Below are positions 7,198-12,500 of a DNA stretch of 12,500 bases, piece after piece. This stretch comes from Hirudo medicinalis. Lineage: Eukaryota; Annelida; Clitellata; Hirudinida; Hirudinidae. The notes under the pieces are model-generated. The model was given only the letters and a program-made list of their open reading frames with translations. It was not told where the DNA came from and made no database searches. The translations under genes were made by a program, and so were the position numbers. The stretch lies in NCBI GenBank assembly GCA_011800805.1, contig MPNW01000121.1, forward strand, positions 426,992 through 439,491, given 5' to 3'. Position 1 is the stretch's first letter. Each line of letters opens with the position of its first letter.

Positions 7198-7413
7198 ATG
7201 CAAGACAGAGCAACAACGGAGCTGAAATTGGATAACCTCGTCGCCATCAAAAAATGTTTTTTCTCCCTCCCTCTGTGGATCCATCTCTCCCTCCATGGAT
7301 CCCTCCCTCCCTCTATGGATCTATCTCTCCCTGGCTCTTGTGACTTCCGTTTGTCTGCTGCGGTGCTTAATGACGACGTTTTAGTCATTAAGTCCGATGT
7401 TGAGAGATATTGA
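7198..7413 (+). other. Possible coding ORF, unrecognised
   Basis: An ATG-initiated 71-codon frame starting MQDRATTELKLDNLVAIKK and ending VLVIKSDVERY. The middle is encoded by a CTCCCT/GGATC imperfect repeat (7263-7332). The opposite strand is also open here (7550-7176, 124 codons), and the repeat keeps several frames free of stops. The plus-strand ends look more protein-like, but no domain is visible. Confidence 0.2.
7263..7332. repeat. 40-bp-spaced imperfect duplication (CTCCCT/GGATC)
   Basis: About 30 bases beginning CTCCCTCCCTCT and ending ATCTCTCCCT recur at a 40-base offset with two differences, separated by CCATGGATC. Confidence 0.8.
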
Positions 7414-7449
7414 CGATAAAGGAGAGAGGTCATGATGATGATCGTGTGA

Positions 7450-7611
7450 ATGATTCCTGATGAGGTCCTAATCAATCGTGTTATTCTTTCACAGGCTGTT
7501 ATTCCTTTCCCAGGAAGTTTTGAATTCGTTCCAGTCACCACCATCACCACCGCTCGACTTCAGAACCGCCAGCCAGCAGTTCTTCCTTCTCAGTGGATTC
7601 CTTTCCATTAA
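7450..7611 (+). other. Possible coding exon, unrecognised
   Basis: A 53-codon frame from ATG 7450, beginning MIPDEVLINRVILSQ and continuing AVIPFPGSFEFVPVTTITTA, ends in TAA at 7609. A strong 3' splice site (TTATTCTTTCACAG) ends at 7494 in phase 0, so this may instead be a terminal exon starting at AVIPFPG. It shares its frame with the ORF at 7198-7413, but stops lie between them. Confidence 0.25.
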
Positions 7612-7847
7612 CCGTTCAGTTTGGACTCATCACGCACGCGATCTTTCGCTCGGTCCGGCATTTCGAGGACACCTCGGTTGTACGACCGTCTCCCATACCT
7701 GTCCGCACTCCTCCACCTGCTTCTCGTTCCTTCGACATCTTGCTCACTCCTCTGCGCCCCGCTGTTCGAATTCTTCGCGTGAGTGGAGGTTCGGGTCTCG
7801 ATTGCCGCCTTGGACGAAGAGAAGAGAAGAGAAGAGACAAAGAGTGA
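7593..7847 (+). other. Open frame in a CpG-rich stretch, undecided
   Basis: An 84-codon plus frame (begins MDSFPLTVQFGLITHAIF, ends in an R/E/K-rich tail from a GAAGA repeat) is in the same frame as the segment at 7848-8021, separated only by a TGA at 7845-7847. A GTGAGT donor-like site lies near 7779. Frames on the other strand (7840-7616) and another plus frame are also open, so coding is unproven. Confidence 0.2.
7813..7838. repeat. GAAGA purine repeat
   Basis: Four or so copies of GAAGA within a wholly purine-rich strand running to about 7870. Confidence 0.7.
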
Positions 7848-8021
7848 GAGGACGAGAGATGGAGTGACAGAGTTGAAAGGAATGCAGGCGGACAGATGTT
7901 AGCTACAACTTCTATAACGGTATGCTTTGTGCTGCCCGAAAGAAAATGGACAACCCAGGTGAATGGAGTGAATTTGATTGGTATGTGCCGAGAATATCAG
8001 CCACATGAAAGGGTCAAATAA
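7848..8021 (+). CDS. Candidate terminal coding exon, unrecognised
   Basis: The frame is open from 7848 to a double stop TAATAA at 8019-8024, about 57 codons. It contains an internal Met at 7896 (MLATTSITVCFVLPERKWTT) and ends CREYQPHERVK. An AATAAA hexamer (8020-8025) overlaps the stop codons, so an mRNA end could lie just downstream. The amino-acid mix is balanced and protein-like, but no domain is recognised and no upstream exon is proven. A donor-like CAG|GTGAAT at 7958 would give another structure. Confidence 0.28.
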   Translation, partial: EDERWSDRVERNAGGQMLATTSITVCFVLPERKWTTQVNGVNLIGMCREYQPHERVK

Positions 8022-8048
8022 TAAATGGCTTGTTAGGTAAACCGACAT

Positions 8049-8175
8049 TAATAATAATATTAATAATAATAATAATAATAATAATAATTTTAATAATAAT
8101 AATAATAATAATAATAATTTTAATAATAATAATTTTAATAAGAATAAAAATAATTAGTAATAACAACAACAACGA
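8049..8175. repeat. (AAT)n microsatellite with TTTT interruptions
   Basis: Three AAT blocks separated by ATTTTAAT, followed by AAC triplets. It is a compound, interrupted microsatellite. Confidence 0.9.
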
Positions 8176-8274
8176 TAAGAGCGTATAATCACGATGGTGG
8201 TTATTGGAGAAGAAATACCAGCACACGTTCATTGAAATAATCTCTCATGCTCTCTCGAACAATGTCCAAACTCA

Positions 8275-8511
8275 GTCCAACTTCTTGACTTGGTGATCAC
8301 TATCATCATCATCATCATCATCATTATCATCATCATCATCCAGCTGTAATCCATATTTATTATCATCATCATCGTCATCGACATCATCGTCGTCACCATC
8401 ATCATCACCTTCGTCACCTTCGTCACCATCATCATCATCATCATCGTCGTCATCATCATCATCATCATCATCACTATCATCGTCGTCGTCGTCGTCGTCA
8501 TCATTACCATT
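8275..8511 (-). repeat. (ATC/GTC)n microsatellite; an Asp-rich frame on the minus strand
   Basis: A 240-base run of CAT/CGT triplets. On the minus strand one frame is open for 79 codons and reads almost entirely Asp (GAT and GAC mixed), broken by GDEGDEG and NKYGLQL, and ends SDHQVKKLD before TGA at 8274-8272. There is no ATG in that frame, a TGA sits directly upstream (8514-8512), and there is no good 3' splice site. I call it a repeat, not a gene. Confidence 0.8.
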
Positions 8512-8630
8512 TCAGTGGGTGCTGTTTTTGGTCAATAATAAGAATGAGGATAGGGTTTGAACTAGATTTTAATGATGGTTTTATGTCTATTCGCTGCGTG
8601 CTGCTTTGCTGTAGAATGACTTTAATAAAA

Positions 8631-8638
8631 CAATACTA

Positions 8639-8673
<35 letters not shown>

Positions 8674-8843
8674 ACTGCTGCTACTGCTGCTACTGCTGCT
8701 ACTACTGCTGCTGCTGCTGCTACTGCTACTGCTACTGCTGCTGCTACTGCTGCTACTACTGCTACTGCTACTGCTACTGCTGCTGCTGCTACTGCTGCTA
8801 CTGCTGCTGATGATGATGATGATGATGATAATAATAATAATAC
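8631..8843. repeat. (CTA/CTG)n, (GAT)7, (AAT)n compound microsatellite, copy 1
   Basis: Over 170 bases of CTA and CTG triplets, then seven GAT and four AAT triplets. All six frames are homopolymer-like and not coding. The 3' part is duplicated at 9016-9079. Confidence 0.95.
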
Positions 8844-8864
8844 GCTGAAATGACAATATGCTTT
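8801..8864. repeat. 64-bp direct duplication, copy 1, ending at an N
   Basis: Identical base for base to 9016-9079 (offset 215), including seven GAT triplets and the unique stretch TACGCTGAAATGACAATATG. It stops exactly at the ambiguous base N8865. Confidence 0.9.
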
Positions 8865-8956
8865 NGTGTCAGATTAAGAACAGCAAACATACAACTCGTG
8901 TCAGATGTAAACAAACACGAATTTACGCTAATATCTCTGCCAACGTTGATTCCAAA

Positions 8957-9056
8957 TACTACTGCTACTGCTACTGCTACTGCTGCTGCTGCTACTGCTG
9001 CTACTGCTGCTACTGCTGCTGCTGATGATGATGATGATGATGATAATAATAATAAT
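8957..9056. repeat. Compound microsatellite, copy 2
   Basis: The same CTA/CTG, (GAT)7, AAT order as copy 1 but with a shorter CTA/CTG run. Its end and unique flank match copy 1 exactly through 9079. Confidence 0.9.
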
Positions 9057-9144
9057 ACGCTGAAATGACAATATGCTTTGAATCACTGTAGTTAAATGCT
9101 CTTGAATGCTTCTTCTGCAACTCCTCATAAATTGTCTTTCAATG

Positions 9145-9254
9145 ATTTAATTACATTTATTTAAACATTTATTTAATTACATTTATTTAAACATTTATTT
9201 AAACATTTATTTAATTACATTTATTTAAACATTTATTTAATTACATTTATTTAA
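9145..9254. repeat. AT-rich minisatellite, 22/34-bp higher-order units
   Basis: Alternating words ATTTAATTAC and ATTTATTTAAAC form about five repeats, with one extra 12-base word inserted near 9190-9204. Confidence 0.85.
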
Positions 9255-9359
9255 AGTTATATTCAGAGAAAGTCGCACATCTTCAAACATCTAACGAAAG
9301 CTTAAAAATAGTTGATTGCATTCACTGGATTCAACCGATGTTATTTTTGATATTATCAT

Positions 9360-9485
9360 TCATAATAATAATAATAAATAATAATTATTATTATTATTAT
9401 TATATTATTATAATTATTATAATAATAGGGGAACATTAAATTATTATTATTATTTTATTATTATTATTTTTATTATTAACTTTTA
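9360..9485. repeat. AT/ATT simple-sequence tract
   Basis: ATA and TTA triplet runs with inversions around 9380-9425. No gene. Confidence 0.85.
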
Positions 9486-9571
9486 TATTAATTCTTATTA
9501 AAAATATTAAAGGTTATTTTTAGCATTACTTAGGATCCAGTTTTAGCGGGAATGTAAGTTGAATATTTGAC

Positions 9572-9763
9572 TCATTGACTGGTTTCATGCAGACACACAT
9601 TCTCCTGCCATCCTTTTATCCATGTTAATGTCATGATAACGACCATGACGATGATGACGAAGAGAAGAAAAATGAGAAACGCTCCGGACCAATGATTTTT
9701 AATTTTTATTAACCAGTGAAGCGTGAAGGTCCTATTCAATACTTCCGACAGCTGACAATGACG
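9572..9763 (-). CDS. Candidate exon of a small single-pass membrane protein
   Basis: A minus-strand frame of 63 codons (TGA 9766-9764 to TGA 9574-9572) reads like a small membrane protein. It has a polar start with an N-glycosylation sequon (NRT, residues 10-12), a basic stretch WLIKIKNHW, one helix of about 21 residues (GAFLIFLLFVIIVMVVIM and on), then WIKGWQENVCLHETSQ. No ATG precedes the helix, so it would need an upstream exon. A weak 3' splice site (CATTGTCAG) ends at 9752. Part of the helix is encoded by a GAC/GAT-rich stretch (9636-9658) that also occurs at 11245. No family recognised. Confidence 0.28.
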   Translation of the reverse strand, partial: RHCQLSEVLNRTFTLHWLIKIKNHWSGAFLIFLLFVIIVMVVIMTLTWIKGWQENVCLHETSQ

Positions 9764-9766
9764 TCA
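9759..9766. promoter_or_regulatory. Perfect CRE palindrome TGACGTCA next to an E-box
   Basis: TGACGTCA lies 4 bases from CAGCTG (9749-9754), a bHLH E-box. The pair overlaps the start of the candidate membrane-protein frame. Confidence 0.3.
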
Positions 9767-9907
9767 TTTTGAATTACTTAACAAAAACGGCCTCCAGTTG
9801 GATGCACGACCCTTGGGTTTTCCAGGGAGATTGGAAAGTATTATTAATAAAGTTTTTACGAACTTTCGTTAATACATTTAAACAGTTATTATATTTTTGA
9901 TATCAAT

Positions 9908-9992
9908 TATTACTATTATTATTAGTATTATTATTATTTATTATTATTATTACTTATTATTATTATTATTATTTATTATTATTATTATTATC
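9908..9992. repeat. (TTA)n microsatellite with interruptions
   Basis: TTA triplet blocks broken by single-base phase changes. Confidence 0.9.
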
Positions 9993-10159
9993 GATTTAAT
10001 AATCACCTTAACAGCAGATTTTAGAAAGTAAATGAAATTCAAAATGATCGAAGCCACAAAAATTGAACCTCTGATACATTCGCCAGCCTATAGAGTCGTG
10101 TCAGGTGGTAATTAACATGCGATGAATATTAATGTCCTCATTAACATTTAACAGGCTGA

Positions 10160-10345
10160 ATGATGGCATCTAATCAGCAGGTGCTCGTAAACAGGGGGCA
10201 GATTTACAGCCGGGAAGTACGGAGAGCACTAATGGAGATTGTGGCGCTTAAGTGCCACCCGCCGAACTCCCCCCCCCCCCACCCCAGCCAACAACCACCC
10301 TCTCATTGGCTGAAGAAATACCAAAGAAACGAAATATTCATGTAA
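10160..10345 (+). CDS. Candidate small protein, 60-61 residues, unrecognised
   Basis: Two adjacent ATGs (10160 and 10163) follow an in-frame TGA. The second has the better context (A at -3, G at +4). The protein begins MMASNQQVLVNRGQIYSREV, continues RRALMEIVALKC, has a Pro/Ser/His/Gln segment partly encoded by a C12 run (10269-10280), and ends HWLKKYQRNEIFM. The TAA at 10343-10345 is followed within 4 bases by overlapping AATAAA hexamers. A 3' splice site (CATTTAACAG) ends at 10154, so the 5' UTR may be interrupted by an intron. The mix of residues looks genuine, but no domain is recognised. The C12 run is a likely sequencing or frameshift weak point. Confidence 0.4.
   Translation: MMASNQQVLVNRGQIYSREVRRALMEIVALKCHPPNSPPPHPSQQPPSHWLKKYQRNEIFM
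10241..10258. other. 18-bp near-perfect palindrome
   Basis: GTGGCGCTTAAGTGCCAC matches its reverse complement except at one symmetric pair. It lies inside the candidate small ORF. Confidence 0.6.
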
Positions 10346-10348
10346 CCA

Positions 10349-10362
10349 AATAAATAAATAAA
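10349..10362 (+). terminator. Overlapping AATAAA hexamers after the small ORF
   Basis: Three overlapping AATAAA copies in (AAAT)n, 4 bases after the TAA. They are the right strand and position for poly(A) signals, but simple-repeat origin is possible and the 3' UTR would be very short. Confidence 0.35.
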
Positions 10363-10484
10363 CATAAATTATTACAACGACAATAATAATAATTGGCGGG
10401 AAACCAAATAAGCTACCCAAGCCCAAACTCTCCCCAAGTCCCCCAAGTCCGAACAACCTCTGACGATATTAAATCATGAACAGC

Positions 10485-10498
10485 GTTGTCATGGCGAC
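10485..10498. promoter_or_regulatory. X-box (RFX-type) motif
   Basis: GTTGTCATGGCGAC differs from the palindromic RFX site GTTGCCATGGCAAC at two of 14 positions and fits RYYNYY-N2-RRNRAC exactly. In animals such X-boxes often mark promoters of ciliary genes. No recognised gene start lies beside it in this window. Confidence 0.4.
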
Positions 10499-10499
10499 C

Positions 10500-11170
10500 A
10501 AGGTGAAAAACGAGTGTACGACTGTTTTCATTCGTATTTTTGTTTTTATTAATTAATTACGTTTGTTCCTTTTTAATTGGAATAATAATTATTGTTACAA
10601 ATGCAATTATTTAGTTGATAATATTAGTAATAACAATAATAATAATAATAATAATAATATATTATATATTAATATAATATAATAAAATTAATTATTATAT
10701 TTAGTTATTATAATATTAGTAATTAATATTAGTAATATTGCCGTTATGCCTGTAATTGCATAATAACAAAATAATAATAATATTTTTAATAATAATAATT
10801 ATTATTATTTTTATTGAATCTTCGGCATTCGGCATAACTAGGTTTGAATAAGAAATGTTACGAATATTAATATTGATAATATGCCCACGTAAATATGACT
10901 TTGTTAAATAATATTAGTCAGCCAATAAATTAACTGATAAATAAGCCGGCTAATTAGTCAACTAAAGTATCAGTCAGCTAATGAATTACCTGATGAGAGT
11001 CCTTTACCTGGCAAAACGTGTTCATAATTTACGAAGGCTCAGCTATTTTATCTGCTTCTTTTGGCGCCAAACTCCAACATTTTTGAGGACTCCTGGTTAT
11101 GTTTGAATAGGAAATTGGAGCTTCAAATATTAATGTGGCACTTGGAAGGCTGTAATATTTATTAGTTATT
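10500..11170. other. AT-rich intergenic DNA, no gene seen
   Basis: It contains AAT/ATT runs (about 10617-10690 and 10765-10815) and diverged pairs of short direct repeats, such as GTTTGAATA[A/G]GAAAT at about 10842 and 11100, and AGTCAGC[C/T]AAT around 10917 and 10973. No splice or coding signal worth calling. Confidence 0.5.
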
Positions 11171-11177
11171 TAATTTT

Positions 11178-11243
11178 GTAGCTTTATTATTATTATTACT
11201 AATATTATTAATATTAATATTGTTATTAACATTATTATTATTA
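11178..11243. repeat. (ATT)n microsatellite ending at an N
   Basis: ATT and AATATT runs end at the ambiguous base N11244. Confidence 0.85.
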
Positions 11244-11244
11244 N

Positions 11245-11267
11245 ATAACGACCATGACGATGATGAC
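11245..11267. repeat. 23-bp duplicate of 9636-9658 adjacent to an N
   Basis: The segment beginning ATAACGACCATGACGATG is identical to 9636-9658. It sits immediately after N11244 and is followed by unrelated AT repeat. Confidence 0.85.
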
Positions 11268-11274
11268 TTTATTA

Positions 11275-11357
11275 TTATTAAAAAGTTATTAAAATAATAA
11301 AATAATAATAATAATTATCATAAAATAATAATAATAATTATTATTATTATTATTATT
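11275..11357. repeat. AAT/ATT inverted simple repeats
   Basis: ATT, then AAT, then ATT triplet blocks that could fold into long AT hairpins. Confidence 0.8.
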
Positions 11358-11456
11358 CACAGCTTCATAGCTGACTTCATCTGTGACCCGCTTTTGTAGC
11401 TCGAATGGATAAATATAAATACTATAGAATGATTAAAAATAATATCATCGTGTAAT

Positions 11457-11504
11457 AACAATAAAAACAATAATAATAATAACCATAACAACAACAATAA
11501 CGAT

Positions 11505-11561
<57 letters not shown>

Positions 11562-11605
11562 AACAATAATAATAAAAATAATATTAATAATAATAATAAT
11601 AATAA
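11457..11605. repeat. Compound microsatellite with (AAC)18-19 core
   Basis: An uninterrupted AAC run at 11505-11560 flanked on both sides by AAT triplets. The minus-strand poly-Leu frame here is a repeat shadow. Confidence 0.95.
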
Positions 11606-11668
11606 CGCTCATCATCTGCATCAGTTTCCAATCTAATTTCTAGTTGTGCTTGAGTGGTTAACTGACAA

Positions 11669-11691
11669 CACCTGTCCAGGTGAGACAGGTG
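11669..11691. promoter_or_regulatory. Hairpin of three CAGGTG/CACCTG E-boxes
   Basis: CACCTGTC-CAGGTGA-GACAGGTG is a perfect 8-bp inverted repeat with a 7-base loop. It holds three E2-type E-boxes (known targets of Snail, ZEB and E-protein factors) in 23 bases. A similar cluster lies at 511-536. Confidence 0.4.
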
Positions 11692-11747
11692 ATACCTCTT
11701 AACTCCTTCATTATGCAATTTCACTGAAATCTTTGCATTTTTCCAGC

Positions 11748-11858
11748 ACACGTGACCTTCATTTCTGCAACTTGAAAGCGTTCATGTTTTGTATCTTCAT
11801 TATCGCTCATCATTCCACAAACATAACAACTCAATTTGACATAACTACATCACCTTGA
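11748..11858 (+). other. Short open segment after a strong 3' splice site
   Basis: A good polypyrimidine 3' splice site (TTTGCATTTTTCCAG) ends at 11746. One frame then stays open for 36 codons (TRDLHFCNLKAFMFCIFII and on) to TGA at 11856-11858. An E-box CACGTG lies at 11749-11754. No upstream exon is known. Confidence 0.15.
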
Positions 11859-12055
11859 CATACAATGACATCGTGGTGTTATGATATAACATACAATGGT
11901 ATCGTGCATTATGATGTAACATACAGTGACATCATGATGTTATTACATTACATACAATGATATCATGATATTATAACATAAGATATGCTGTTGCAACATA
12001 CAATACCGTCATGATATACAATGACGTCATAGCATACAATGACAAGAGAGTATAC
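11858..12055. repeat. 31-bp minisatellite, four clear copies plus decayed ones
   Basis: Units begin ACATACAATG at 11858, 11889, 11919 and 11950 (30-31 bases each), followed by shorter decayed units to about 12055. Most contain a TGAYRTCATGA-type half palindrome. One decayed unit carries a perfect CRE, TGACGTCA, at 12022-12029. Confidence 0.85.
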
Positions 12056-12074
12056 AACGCCATCATAACATCGC

Positions 12075-12332
12075 ATGCGGCAGATGTGTGGCAGCATTTT
12101 GATTCGAAGATCTGAAATATTTTCTCGTTTCTATCGTGAGAAAACAGGTGCTATTATTGGCACTACTCCTCTCTCTTTCGATGTATGCCTCTGTTTGCTT
12201 CGTGGTATTTCTTTGTTTGTCTGGCTGTGCTTCCGTGTTTGTTTCGATGTATTTCCTTTGTTTATTTCAATGCATTTCCTTGTCTCCGAACGATTAAAAT
12301 GTTCTTGTATTCGTTGCACGACATTACAATAA
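12075..12332 (+). CDS. Candidate ORF, hydrophobic C-terminal half, unrecognised
   Basis: An 85-codon frame from an ATG at 12075. The first half is mixed and protein-like (MCGSILIRRSEIFSRFYREK). From about residue 36 it is strongly hydrophobic and Cys/Phe-rich (ISLFVWLCFRVCFDVFPLFI), enough for one or two membrane segments, but this half comes from a degenerate T-rich repeat (TTTCGATGTATTTCCTTTG-like). A plus-strand AATAAA at 12366-12371 follows the stop by about 35 bases. A donor-like AACAG|GTGCTA occurs inside the frame. Coding is possible, not proven. Confidence 0.28.
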   Translation: MRQMCGSILIRRSEIFSRFYREKTGAIIGTTPLSFDVCLCLLRGISLFVWLCFRVCFDVFPLFISMHFLVSERLKCSCIRCTTLQ

Positions 12333-12365
12333 GCTTAATTGAGGCCCACGATTTGAGAAATTTAA

Positions 12366-12371
12366 AATAAA
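12366..12371 (+). terminator. AATAAA poly(A) signal candidate
   Basis: Plus-strand AATAAA downstream of the ORF ending at 12332. G/T-rich sequence follows near 12390-12420. Confidence 0.35.
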
Positions 12372-12500
12372 ACACTTCACTGTCACACGACTCTTTGTGA
12401 TGTTCAAATGTTCTCTTCGTGTCGTTCGTTCGAAAGATATTTTCTACGAATAATATCCAGAATATTATTGATAATAATTAATTTTTATTAATATCCAGAA
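12372..12500. other. No gene seen at the right edge
   Basis: AT-rich DNA with the 11-base word AATATCCAGAA occurring twice (about 12449 and 12490). Confidence 0.4.

Noticed and set aside
8014..8232. Poly-Ile, poly-Met, poly-Ser, poly-Cys/Tyr and poly-Leu ORFs between 8014-9128 and at 11357-11566
   Set aside because: They are direct translations of trinucleotide microsatellites, open only because the repeat lacks stop codons.
10229..10456. 75-codon minus-strand frame with an IIIIVVVIIYVYLFIW segment
   Set aside because: It starts at TTG, its hydrophobic part is an AAT/ATT repeat, and it overlaps the better plus-strand small ORF.
1..12500. CRISPR arrays, insertion sequences, phage, ribosomal RNA or bacterial operons
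   Set aside because: The tandem repeats lack unique spacers of constant length, no transposase or rRNA sequence was recognised, and the gene structure is eukaryotic.

Overview
The window looks like animal (invertebrate-type) nuclear DNA. It is AT-rich and packed with trinucleotide microsatellites and short minisatellites. It contains a decayed tRNA-derived SINE, genes split by GT-AG introns with polypyrimidine acceptors, TATA/CCAAT promoters and AATAAA poly(A) signals. There is no bacterial operon structure, CRISPR array or phage module. I cannot name the species. Two single N bases (8865 and 11244) each sit beside a duplicated segment, so this is an assembled contig with possible local join errors.

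The best-supported gene is a three-exon basic helix-loop-helix (bHLH) protein on the minus strand (exons 6520-6350, 5976-5901 and 5465-5317). Its reading frame is continuous across two phase-compatible introns and gives 131 residues. It has a TATA box, an inverted CCAAT box, two E-boxes upstream and a poly(A) signal at 5161-5156. None of the listed long open frames shows it, because every exon is short. Its HLH is canonical, but the basic region lacks the usual E-box-contacting Glu/Arg pattern.

Downstream on the same strand is a second gene, an Asn/Asp/Gln/Ser-rich 185-residue frame (3304-2747) with a good poly(A) signal. It can be read as an intronless secreted protein, or as the last exon of a spliced gene whose first exon encodes a signal peptide at 4007-3943.

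The plus strand holds several short, weaker coding candidates. They include a 60-61-residue ORF followed directly by AATAAA repeats (10160-10345), an ORF at 12075-12332 followed by AATAAA, and open segments around 7198-8021. The minus strand has a membrane-helix frame without an initiator at 9763-9572.

Layout: 1-900 AT minisatellite and SINE; 900-2500 no firm gene; 2500-4260 the N/D-rich gene and its possible promoter; 4300-5100 a 19-bp minisatellite and ambiguous frames; 5130-6680 the bHLH gene and promoter; 6800-8030 GTT repeats and weak plus-strand coding; 8040-9260 dense microsatellites and a 64-bp duplication; 9300-11620 AT repeats enclosing two small-protein candidates; 11640-12500 an E-box hairpin, a 31-bp minisatellite and a final ORF.
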